A stretch of 64,000 bases of DNA from Cymodocea nodosa (lineage: Eukaryota; Streptophyta; Magnoliopsida; Alismatales; Cymodoceaceae): the NCBI GenBank assembly GCA_036874045.1, contig CM072335.1, positions 4,794,001 through 4,858,000 on the forward strand. Reading direction: 5' to 3'. The notes beneath the pieces are model-generated. The model ran no database searches. It saw nothing but the letters and a program-made list of their open reading frames with translations, and was not told where the DNA came from. Shown piece by piece: positions 1-12,000 of the stretch. Position 1 is the stretch's first letter. Every line of letters starts with the position of its first letter. The translations under genes were made by a program, and so were the position numbers.

Positions 1-1490
1 GCTTTTGGAGACTTCTGTCTGAAGGAATATGGCTTAATATCTGTTCCAGATGTCACATATCATCAAATTACTGATAAAGACGAGTTCATTGTACTAGCAA
101 CTGATGGGGTATTTATTTCTCACATTATTATGCACTTCTTTATGCTGAAAATGTGTCAACTATATTGCATGTGTCTAGATATTGAATGATTCTGTAGTTT
201 ATCTGGGAAACTGGTTTCCAAGGCAATATTGTAACATCAGTGAGTCCCATCTATTTGCTTCAATAGGAATTATATCTTCAGCTTATGCATTTTTCATTTC
301 TACTGCCTTTCAAACTGCCAAAGCCCGACAGCGTAATTACCTTGGTTTTGTTTATTTTTCTTGAATACATTTAAAAAAGCATCATCATATTGTAATGTCA
401 GTTATACTTGCAGATTTTATTCCTTGATTTTAGCTACATTCTTGGAATTAGGTTTTTTTAGTTATTGGCACACCTGTTTGAGTGACAACTGCCAAAAGAA
501 AGATCGAAGAATCTCCCTTCGTTCACTCCTTGTTCATACTTCTAAGCTAATCCTCAGTTCTTTATTGCTTTCACATTGATTCTTTCCAGCTAACTCGGAT
601 TTCTTCGATAAAATGTGGTGTGATGGGATCTTGTCATTTGCACATGTGAAATTTTATTTGGTCTTTTGTATGATCAAGGTCAGAGCTTCCAGCTATAGCC
701 ATTTGCATGAAATTTGCAACAATAAAGTCATGATTTGCCTGTTATTATAATCATCTGATATTGTTGTTGTTTGGCATAAGAGATTATATTTTGTTTTGTT
801 GATAACCCAGCCTATGACATCCCATTCCTGTTACATGCACCTCCTATTCATCTGTTGTCCACTATATGGAGTGGTTAATGTATCTTCTATTCTAGGACAA
901 CAAGGTCATGAGTGATTTGCTACATGCAGGTTTGGGATGTTTTCTCAAATAAGGAAGTTGTGGAAATAGTAGCTTCTGCACCAACTCGTGCAACAGCCGC
1001 TAGAGCTCTTGTTGATTGTGCAGTGCGAGCATGGCGGCTTAAGTTTCCAACCTCAAAAAGCGATGACTGTGCTGTGGTCTGCCTGTTTTTGCATCCCTCA
1101 CCTTCAACAGTTGGTGACCATGAAACTGTCTCTCAGAAGACACCAGATGGGTCTGTCAAGCCTACATCGAGTTGCGCAGACAAAGGAACTGCCGATGCAG
1201 AAGTGCATCCCCTAGCTTCAGACAGGTTTCAGCCCCACGACTCTTCAATGGAACATCTGTATGTTCCAGTTCCTGGCAGTGTTGATGAGATTGTACCAAT
1301 AGCAGATGGTATGGATGACATGTTGTCCAACAGATGCCAGTCGGCAAGAAGCCTTGCTGATTGCTTGGAGAGCACAGAAGAAGAGGAGTGGACTGCTCTT
1401 GAGGGTGTTACTAGAGTGAACTCCCTTCTTAATCTCCCCAGATTCATGTCTGGTGACAAGGAGGCCGTAAGTAGGAGGAAGCGGTTGTAA
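1..1490 (+). CDS. Protein phosphatase 2C, 3' part of gene (two exons visible)
   Basis: C-terminal part of a plant PP2C serine/threonine phosphatase; the 5' end lies outside the window. Exons are 1-108 and 930-1490, joined in phase 0 across a GT-AG intron (109-929). The first exon encodes AFGDFCLKEYGLISVPDV and ends in LATDG; the second opens with VWDVFSN, which together rebuild the ATDGxWDVxxN metal-site motif of PP2Cs. ARALVDCAVRAWRLKFPTSKSDDCAVVCLFL follows; its DDCAVVCLFL holds the last metal-binding aspartate. Wording and the AFGDFCLK block match the group E type plant PP2Cs (family knowledge, not a search). After the catalytic core a tail of about 130 residues is acidic and low in complexity, and ends at TAA. 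Bases 1491-1860 look like 3' UTR. Substrate unknown. Confidence 0.9.
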
Positions 1491-3889
1491 AAGAAAGCAT
1501 AGTTATACGAAAATGGCAAAAATGCATTAGACTTGTCGTCATTCTTTTTTAAGTTTAATTGTGTTTGATGAAACAACTAGATTTGTCATCTCTCGTAAAA
1601 AATCCCTCATTATAATCCAGTTGGTATGGAGTTGGCTCACAACCCAGGAACAATGATGATCATGTTGCCTTCGAAACATTCTTTTGTGAATGTCTCGGTA
1701 CTTGCAGCAGGATTAAATTATGTATTATTTCTTGAGGAAAAACAAGCCATAGGCTTCCATTTCTCTTGCAGATCCTTGTCAAGAATAGAAGCCTATGAAA
1801 ATGTGAGATATGCTTTCCCTCATTTTCTTGTGTAATAGAGAACATCTATTTATTGCCTTATCAGATAACACCATCCCCTCCTCCCCTCCTTTTGTACGTG
1901 GCATTTCTTTATTGCATGAGAGAATAATCTCATTCAGTGGGTATGGTTCTCCGTTAACAATGGACTACAACTCCTAATCATCGTTACGTCCATAACATAA
2001 TTATTTCTCTCAAGTCCTTCGGATCAAAGCTTCATAAATTAAAGAGAATTTTACGTTTGGGATTCCAAATTAATTCCAAAAAAATGAGAAAAAAATATTT
2101 ATCGTTGGGAAAAAAGTGCTCTTGTGTAAACTTAAATCTTATCTCCTTAGAGAAAGAAAACAGTGCTCATTTGTAAGCCAATCACAATGTCATGAAAATC
2201 TTACTTGAATGTCATGAAACTAACATGCTTAGGAACTAAATGCAATGTTATAAAATCATAACCAGCTATTTAGCTATCAAATAATGCAAATAAGTTCGTA
2301 AGAAAAAGAAAACTATACAGGGACCCATCAGTACGTGCATGCAAAAGCACACTTTGAATTAAAGGACTTCTTAGTGCATTTTAGAAAGAAAGTCTACAAA
2401 TCAAAGAGAATTCTTAATAAATAAAACTGACATAATTATTTTTTATCACCTTTCAAGGTTTAAAGAGTTAGATTCTTTCTCATCCTTCCCTTGGAATTTA
2501 ATGAAAAGTTTCTCTTTTTGTCATTTCTGACCTTTCATCTACTCCTAACCTTTTTTTGGTTGGAATCTTTCTTTTCTTTTCTTTTTTCAATTAAAAATTA
2601 TCTTTTATATTCATCAAGGGATATTCCTGAAGATAATATGAACTATTACAATCATTTGAATCTATTACAAGAATGATAGTAAAATATATGTTATTGTCTC
2701 TTTTGTGGAATTTCTCATTCGATATAACTGTTAATAAGTGGAAAATGATCAGTCTTACCTTTTGGTTGGAATCTAACAAAATGTGTTTCAACCTTAAATC
2801 TTCTCTTCTCACCCTCAACTTCTTGTTTAGGTCATCTTTTTTGTTTAACCTTTACTTTCTTTTTATATTTCACCTATTACCAAACCTTTCATCTCTTTTT
2901 GTAAAAAAAAAGTTTTAAATTGTTAAAATAAAAGTAAAATTTTAGACCAAAAATATCATGTTTGTAAAGATTTTGATATGTTAATTCTAAAAGTAATTGT
3001 AAGTATATAACTAATTTTGGTATATCAATTACAAAAATTGTACATCAATTCTGAAAATAATTATGGATATATAATTAATTTCAGTATATCATTTATACAA
3101 ATGATGTATTGGTTTTAGAAATAATTTAATGCATCACTTTATCAAATGGTATTTGAAAAATATACTTAAATTTTAAGTTCTATCACTTTCCAGTAGTGAT
3201 ATATAGAGTGAAGGAGGGAAAATTACTTTATTTTTTAAATTTTATTTTTTTTCATTTTCTTGTGAATACACAAAATTTTTTTTTTACCTTTCTTCACCTT
3301 TTTAGCGTACAGATATCCTTATTTTCGATATTTACTTTTCTTTTCTTTATTTTCTTAGTGCACTAATCCCACTTAAAGATTATTTTTGTCAAAGTTAGCT
3401 TCAATAATCCTTTATGGGTATATATATGAAAAATGGAAGTAATCGTATGAACTTTAAATATTACATGGTTATAAAAAAAATACGACAAAAATTTACTAAA
3501 ATAAGTATTAGTTCTTGATAAAAATGTCTTAAAATTAATCAACCTCTGTTAAACTTTTTCTATCTATTTTTAAATTAGAAAATCTTACTAAATATAACTT
3601 ATTGAAATTTTAATATAGAGTAGAGCATACTGATATTATATTATAGTTAATTTTAAATCTTTTTCCTTTTTTTAATCAAAATTCTTAATAGGCAAAAACC
3701 TAGAGTTGAGAAGAATAGACATAAATTTTATTTGTAATGTATCTGAAATTATGTTAAGTTAAATAACTAGTTGTTACATTATACTAACTTTTCATTTAAC
3801 TAAATGTTAAATTAACGTACATTTTTATTGTAAAACATGATATGTTTTAAAGTTATATTTTCTATATCATAAATAGTGTACGTTTAGAC
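1491..3889. other. AT-rich spacer, no gene seen
   Basis: About 370 bp is probably the PP2C 3' UTR; the rest is AT-rich DNA without a recognisable coding region. A loosely repeated module of about 65 bp occurs at about 2970-3130, built on TAATT..AATTATGGATATATAATTAATTT and TATATCA motifs; similar wording recurs near 28740-28800 and 53460-53500, so it may be a dispersed short repeat. Nothing else is supportable. Confidence 0.6.
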
Positions 3890-4399
3890 AACTCGTTGAG
3901 TTAGTACGTTATTTGTATGAAGGTCACGTGAGAACTCGTTGAGTTATAGGCTTAAAGGTTAAAATAGGTCACGTGAGAACTCGTTAAGTTAATGAGTAAA
4001 AAAACAAAATAAAGAGATGAACTCATTAAGTTAGTATCGTACACGTGGTGAAATTAAAGTTTACGAATGTTATATTGTATTACGTGAATTGCATATGTTT
4101 AACTCGTTAAGTTAATATAACTACACGCGTTGAGTTGCTATATTGAACACTAAGGCAACATGTTAGATTAATGTTATAAACTTAAAGTTATTATTGCACG
4201 TGATAAAATTATTATTATAAAAATATTTATTTATTTCTATTTCGTTGAGTTATTAGTAATACAACAGAGTTGGTTTGTTGAGTTAGCGTAACACCACAAA
4301 GCTGATTCGTTGAATTAGTGCAATACCATAGACTTAGTTCATTAAGTTAGCTACAATATTTGTCACGTAATTTAGCACATGATGAACTCATTGAGTTAG
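3890..4399. repeat. Array of about 11 short near-palindromic motifs
   Basis: A 13-15 bp motif with consensus AACTCRTTRAGTTAG (arms AACTC / GAGTT around a short centre) recurs at about 3890, 3933, 3979, 4020, 4101, 4126, 4241, 4274, 4305, 4337 and 4385. Spacing is irregular (about 25-115 bp). Two copies (3921 and 3966) share a longer module that starts AGGTCACGTGAGAACTCG and contains a CACGTG G-box; more ACGTG cores lie at about 4041 and 4197. A TATA-like TATAGTATAAAAGG sits downstream near 4574. The layout resembles a promoter or LTR U3 region with repeated protein-binding sites, but no paired LTR was found. Confidence 0.6.
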
Positions 4400-5900
4400 A
4401 TACGTTAAATTATAAATCTACTTATTTTTCAGAGATCTAAGATTAATGATTAAAGAAAATTTAAAAGGAAAATGTGAGTCATAATGTGTGTATTTCGATG
4501 AAGGAAAAAGAGAAGACGTGAAGAGTAGAAAACTGATAATGATTAAATGTGGAGGATATGCATGAAGTGAATATATAGTATAAAAGGTATAGAATTCTCG
4601 TTGATCAATTATCTCTACACATCAAAAGAAATATATTTTCAGGGATCAAAAACACTTCTTCAAGGAAAAACTCTAAGATGTAAGAAAATTCAGTAAAGCA
4701 GAAAAAGTCAGATTTATGTCACTAAAGATCTAAAATATCAGAAGAAAGTAAATTCAGTGAAGCAAAGAAAGTCAGATATTTGTTATTGAAGAATTATAGA
4801 AGAATAAGAAGAAAAATTTCGAACAAGGAGAAATATTTTAAATTTCACAAATTAGTTTTCTCTGTTTGTAGCTATGAAATTGATTAGATGAAATATGTTA
4901 TCGTTATATAATTGCATCTACAATTTCAGAGGATAATTGAATTGTATATTGTAATTGAAACCTTAAATAAAATGATTTGATTAAAATAATGTTTCGACTT
5001 GTTTTTATTTTTGAAGTTTCAATTATAATCGAAAATATTGAAAAACACAATTCACTATTATCTTATATAGTCATTCAATCCTACACTAGAGAAGGTATAA
5101 CTGAGAAGAATAGATATAAATCTTTTTCTATGTTTGACATTTATTTATATTATTCTGAAAAAAATTAGCATGTTATTTAACAAATTATTATTACAAAATC
5201 ATCTATGCTATTTTCACAATCTAGTTCTACAATTTTGCATGATGCGATTTTGTTCATTTATTTCTATGATTTTCCCATGCTATTTTTTATATTCTGTAAT
5301 TACAGATTTTCCATTTTATTTTTACAAAATTTTCACATCATACACGCACACACACACACCGTCTATTATTCATATTGTTAGCATAAAAAATGATCTTATC
5401 ATGTCGATTCCATTAGTGCCTCCAGATCCTTCTATTCTTCCACTTTTTACCACGTTAATTTTACAAATTATTATAAAATTCCTTATGTCACTTTGATAAA
5501 CTTATGCGTCGATTTTTTTAAAAAAAAAAATTATCCATACGCCATGCGGTAACGTGTTGTTATAGATTTGCTTTTGCTAATTTTACCCATTGTCAAGTAT
5601 TACTTTTTCCCAGTATTGTGAGTTGCGCATACCCTTTATTATATGCTCTGTACATACACATAGATTGTCACGTGTTAATGAATTATTTTTATCAAATGCT
5701 AATATTTTTCTTATAGATCGTGTCACAGAAAAGTGATTTCTATTAGTAACGATTTTTTTTTCCGATAAAGTTAATATTCTATAATCTAAATTTTTTTATA
5801 ATAATAATGGTTGTTTTTATGTTGATTAAGATTTAAAATTTCTGTGTCGTTCAAAATTTAAACTGAAAATATAAATACCATTAGCAGGGAAGGAGGTGAT
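4400..5900. other. AT-rich spacer upstream of CSN6
   Basis: No gene recognised. Contains the TATA-like motif near 4574, a duplicated stretch (AAATTCAGTAAAGCAG near 4687 and AAATTCAGTGAAGCAA near 4750, each followed by a related AGTCAGAT), a short CA run at about 5342-5359, and the distal CSN6 promoter. Confidence 0.5.
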
Positions 5901-6000
5901 GAGCGTCGCTCGTGAAACGGAAGGAAAAAGGGGTTTCATCGTAAGACGGAGATCGCTGCTCGGACTTCTCGTTTCCATTCTCCGGCGACCACCTCCTCCA

Positions 6001-6009
6001 AAACCCTAG
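6001..6009 (+). promoter_or_regulatory. telo-box in CSN6 5' leader
   Basis: AAACCCTAG, the plant telo-box, lies 19 bp before the CSN6 start codon. Telo-boxes are common in leaders and promoters of plant housekeeping genes, which fits a COP9 subunit. The function here is inferred. Confidence 0.45.
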
Positions 6010-6027
6010 ACCTCCGCATCTTCTCGT

Positions 6028-9000
6028 ATGGCGCCTTCAAGCAGCAGCAGCGGTGGCCTGACTTTCAAGTTCCACCCTCTCGTCATCGTCAACATCTCCG
6101 ATCACCACACCAGGATCAAGTCGCAGGCTCAGCACCATCAGTACACCGCCTCAGAAAGCCCCCAGTCCCCTTACCCCTCCAATGACGCCGCCTCCGCGTC
6201 CACGGCGACACAAACGCTTCCTCCTCCCCCTCCCAGAGTGTTCGGTTGCGTGATTGGCGTCCAGAGGGGAAGAACGGTAGAGATCTTCAACAGTTTTGAC
6301 GTCCTCTATGACCCCGAGACCCACACACTCGACCGTGCCTTTCTCTTGAAGAAGCAGGAGCTTTGTAAGATATTGTCATCTTCCTTCTTTTTTGATCACT
6401 GAATGATTGTAGCTTTGATTTTTTGGTCTGATATAGCGCCTCTGTTGATGCAGACAAGAAGGTTTTCCCCGATTTTTACATTCTGGGATGGTACGCAACA
6501 GGGAGCGATGCGGAGGAGTCTGACATGCTCATACATAAATCGGTTAGTTCAGTGGACTTGCTTTAAGAGTTGTTTGGTTTCGGAATTAATGGAGCCTCTA
6601 GGTTCCCAACTCTACAATGATAATGCATATAGAACATGTTTTATTAGACGACGATGAAGATATCTTACTCTTAGACTTTGATTCCGAACTCACTCAGAAA
6701 TCTTAACATTTGTCTCCTCATCGTCCAAACTGCAAAGTGAAGGTGTTGTAGTTCTAGATTCCTGGACTTTTATATAATACAAGAAGCAAGCATATTATGC
6801 ACATAAAAAGTCAAATTTCTTATTGCTGCTCAAAATCAACATGGATGCAGCCTGTAGGCATCTTCATTTTAGAAAATATAAATACATAAGTTGGATAGGG
6901 AGCCAAATCAACTTTTTTATCACATTTCTATAAATCAAGGAATTCATCTTGGATTTCATGTTGGCCTTCAGTAAACTGAAAAATCAATAAATATTGACCA
7001 AATTGTGACACTTTGGTGGACACATGATAAAAAACATCTTTTGTTAACAAAATTACCATATCAATGTTGGTTTGGTTGTGGTCACAAGTTAAAAAAAAAC
7101 TGACGTCTTTGAAATTTTGCTAAGATGTGTTGTTGTTTCATTCCATTCTATAAATGATGAAATTTTCACTTAAATTGAAAATGATTAATCCTTGATGTAA
7201 ATAACCTTAAAATTTCCATATTTCTGCCTAACTTTCAATTTCTTAATTTTTATTTAGAAAATAAAAGTGAATATATCTGTCAATTGGATGAAAATATTTG
7301 ATTTTCTTATATATTAACTAACTATAAATAGATTTTATTAAAAATAGAAAATTTCCCTGCATGCACTACCAAGTGTCAAAAATATGATCTACAGTCCATC
7401 AGAGGATTTGTGTCACTAGCCTCTTAATTGGAGCTAATGTTGTGCTGGATAATTGGATTGGGTTAAAGGGTATTCATTCTTCCTAAAGCACCTAATTGAA
7501 TTTTCTGGTTCATACTGGATGGGCATTTCTTACCTCTTACATTTATAGATGATTTTAGGTTGCTGGGAATAAGTCAAAGGTAATTGGACAGATAATTTAC
7601 TAGAAAACAATAAAGTTGGTAAATTTCTCACTGAAAACTATTCCAGAATCTCAAGCAATTTACAGTGGTAGTTTCATAATGTAGATTCCATAGTGAATGT
7701 TCTAGATTCCATAATGTTGTCTGGGCTTGTTTCAAAACAAGTTACAGTTATTAGAATACTATAGCAAATTTCTCTTTTTATATTACCTTTTGTTATATGC
7801 CTGCATTCTATTCTGGCAATTTTTATCTTGTGGTCATATTCATTGTTAAAATGCTTTATTTTCTTTCTTTTCTTACTCTTGAGACATGTTTTCTTTGTAG
7901 TTGATGGACATAAATGAAAGTCCAGTATACGTTCTTCTCAATCCTAGCATCAGCCATGCACAAAAAGATCTGCCTATTACTATCTATGAAAGTGGTAGGT
8001 AACTTTTGTATCATCTCATTCCTTGTTAAGAAGATATTTGTTTGGTTTCTTGACGGGTATCATATCATGGCCTATCTTATTTTTCTTATTAGGTAGCCAT
8101 AGAGTAGAGCTTTATCTTTATTCTGTTCTTTGTTTTTTCCTGCATGGTTATTAAGTGAAATTTGTCAAAAATATCTTAAACCTGGATGCTTATATTAACT
8201 TTTCAAGTGTTTATTTTCCCCAATAACTTGATGAGGAGTTTGGTTATGCTTGTAGTAATTAGAGCATCATTCTTAGCATGTATAAAACAAGTTTTCAGGA
8301 AAGGACTAGACTTCAACCTTGCGAAGGGGTTGTTGATTGATGGGTTCTACCTATCACCTAATCAGTTGGTGACACACCTGCATGCCATCACAATACAATT
8401 AATGATTATCACACACATGCATGCTTGCACATGCACACACACGTTCACACACACACAGGGTTGTTCCATTGTGGTTAACTGCACTGACTGAACCCTTCAC
8501 AATGAGAGGGAGCGCTAATAGATGGGGCCCCCTCTCAAGTGAGAGGGTCATAAGGTGCGGTTAACCACACCTTAATAAGCCTCATGTGTGTGTAAAGCTA
8601 GGAAAAATCAGGAACAAAAAATGACAAATTCCAAATTCATGAATGCTTAAATTTGCACACCCAACTATTTAAATTACTGCAATCACAATATCAAATATAT
8701 GGGTAAATGGGTGTTTGCATTTTCTTTATTTGTTAATGAAGATAACCAACTGCCTTTTGGTTCCTGGTTCAACTAATCTGACTGGCCATCAGTTTAGTTC
8801 GGGTCTGAAAACACTGCTTTGAAATATGCAAATCTGGTGAATGAACCATAACATATACATGTATAAAAAATTAGTATAACAATAGTGATAATGTTAAGAG
8901 GAGTCTGGTAATGGTATAAGAGATATGTTGAAATGTAGGCATCTAGCTCAAAACCAATTAGTTATGAGTGGAGAGGTCCTTTTCTATATTAAATCATTCT

Positions 9001-12000
9001 TATCTTTTAATTAGTCTATGTGGGACTATGTTTTCCAACACCTACTCTCAGTTGTGGCTTTCCTTAGGTCCAAATTTTTTTTGGGTAGTTGTGTGGGTGT
9101 ACTAGGTTCTTTTTACTTTGATACCATGTTGAAATATAGACATCCAACTTAAAGCCATTTAGCTTTGAGTGGAGAGGTCCTTTTCTATATTAACTCATTC
9201 TTATTTTTAATTAATCCATATGGGTCTATATTTTCCTACAAGATAAGCTAAGAATTGATTTCATCTGGGATAGGTTTGTGCATGAACTGTGGTTAGCTCC
9301 TTCCCATGAGTCCACTTTCCTGCAACAAATCCAAGACATATCTCCTTTGTGAAAGTGACTCCTTCCCATTTGCATAAGCAAATTCAATTCTCAAAAAATA
9401 GTGCAATTTTCCCATGTCCTTAGTGATCAAGTGTCTTAAGATATTCTTGATCTCTGCTATACTTGCTGAATCACATCCTATCACTAAGATGTCATCAATA
9501 TAAACCACAATAATGATGGAGCTTGCCTTAGTTGTTTTCTGAAAAACTAAATGATCAATGACACACCTCTTGAAACCTCCTTGCTCAACTATTTTGCTGA
9601 TTTTTTCAAACCAGGGCCTTGTACTTTGTTTCAAACTGCAAATGGCTTTCTTTAAGTAGCATATCATATTCTCCCCTTGAACAACATACATTGGAGGTTG
9701 CTTCATTAGTACTTGTTCTTGCATGACTCCTTCCCTTTTAAGTAAGCAAGTTCAATTCTTGAAAAGTAACAAAATTTTCCCATGTCCTTAGTGATCAAAT
9801 GTGTCTTGAGATATTTTTTGATCTCTGCCATACTTGCTGTTACCAAGATGTCATCAATATAAACCACAATAATGATGGAGCATACTTTGATTGTTTTTTG
9901 AAAAACTGAATGATTAACGACACATCTCTTGGAACCACCTTCCTCAACTAATTTTGTTGAATTTTTCAAATCAAACCCTTGAACTTTGTTTCAAAACATA
10001 AATGGTTTTCTTTAAGCAGCTTACCATATTCTTCCTTTGAGCAACATACCTTGGCAGTTGCTTCATTAGTACTTGTTCCTGCAAGTTATCATATTGAAAG
10101 ACATTCTTCATATTTACCTTGGTGTAGCTCTTTTTTCTGGCTGATTGCAATTGAGAGAATGACCTGACCTGGATAGAGTGAAGTCTAGCCACTAGAGAAA
10201 AGGGTTTTGAAATAGCCAGCCCCTTAAGTTTGGCTAAAACTGCAAGCAACTAGGTGAGCCTTGTATCTATTAATGAGCCTCCTATAGACCTGCGGCTTAC
10301 ATCAAAAGTGCATTTAGAAGAGGTTTAATTTATTCAAAACATGGTCACTTAGAAATTGAAGCTTTTTTTGACTAAGGATATGTTAGAGATTGAGGTTATT
10401 GGAAATCTACTTCTAGATGTTGCACATATGTTGGAGGTAACTTAGTCAAATGACAGAGTAAAAAGTAGGATGTGATCTCTAGATCTAGTGCAAAAGTAAA
10501 GTACCAATCTATGACCTAGACTGCATGTGAAATGATGTGAGTAAATCCATGTTAATAGAAATTGGATTTACTGTGAAGATTCCCAGAAAGATGCATTGTG
10601 ATAAGCAAGTTGTAATTTTTATTGTTAATAATCTCACCTTTCATGAAAGGACAAATCTACTGGTGAGATTGAGATAAACAATTATCACATGCTGATAATG
10701 GAAAATTAAAGTAAAACAAAAAGTAGTATTCATATTCTTTAGAAGGATGAAAACAAATGTCTTGACCAGCTACCTATAAACCTTCTTACATTTATCATAA
10801 TTATTGAGGTGGGTACCTAGGTGGCATGTGTGATAAGTGCCTAGGCATTTATGCACCTCACCTTTTGTTTAAAAAGATCCTTGTTGGTTTTTGTTTTGGA
10901 TTTAGCAGGGAACCATGCATTTTTACGTGTTAAAACTTTTTGAAGTTCAAAACATAATATTTTGATATGTTTGATGTTATGTGTGTATATAATTGTTGTT
11001 ACAATGATGATCTTATTCATTGTAGTATTGATATTTGATGTTTATTTCCTCGTTATTTAGAGATTAATTGAGTTATGAATACATATATCTATGTATTTAA
11101 TAGAATATAATATTAATAATAAAAATACCGAAAAAATATATTTCTTTTAAATTTTGTGATAGGCATCTAGGAACCCAAATTGACACCTTGTGACCTGAAT
11201 AACTATGACCTTTGCTCATCTTTCTCTGGATAGCCAAGAAAGATTGCTACATCCTTACCTTGATTTAATGTCAGGAATCAAGCTTAATATGGTGATAGTC
11301 TCTTCTTGTTGGATATTAATCAGTTTTACCTATCAAATCCGAGTTTTTGGATATAGTTGATTTTTGATTCAAAGATGTAGTTTCAAAAGTATTTCCAAAC
11401 AGGATATATTTCAGCAACTTTCAGCAATGTTATTTAGTCCCTTCAGTGTTTATTGCTCCTCAGTTCCAAGTTTGAGTACCTTTCCCTGCTTTCTAGCTCT
11501 TGTTGTCAATGACATTTCACATGGCTAAGTAATGCAATTAGGTGTGAGATGTTTCTAGATGTCAAAGTGTCCTTGTGGTAAATGTATTGATTGTTGCACA
11601 ATATTCAAAAGAGGTGCACACCATATGACTGCTCAGTAAAATTGTTCATCTTTTGTGTTGATACATTAGGTTAAAGTCATGATGTACGCTAATTCAGCTG
11701 TTTGGAATAGGAAGTATGGTTGACGAATTGATATTCTTATTATTTATCCATGCTATCTTTTATTTCATATGCCAATTCTAGCGTGCCTGATGTTTGCTTG
11801 TTTTAGTAATTGAAATTATTATTATTAATGAGCTGTAACTGATAAATGCTGTTGTACTTTGCAATTTTCTTTGAAGAACTCCATGTCATTGATGGAGTAC
11901 CCCAGCTGATTTTCGTTCATTCAAACTACACAATTGAGGTTTGTCATAGCCATTGTTGATTGTATGACCAATTGGGATACAATGATGTAGATTATCTTTT

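Noticed and set aside
3890-4399. CRISPR-like array
   Set aside because: Motifs are only 13-15 bp, spacers range from about 25 to 115 bp, and the context is a plant nuclear genome; no cas genes.
6400-6660. Separate small ORF after CSN6 exon 1
   Set aside because: It is CSN6 exon 2 (6454-6542) read in another frame plus intron sequence.
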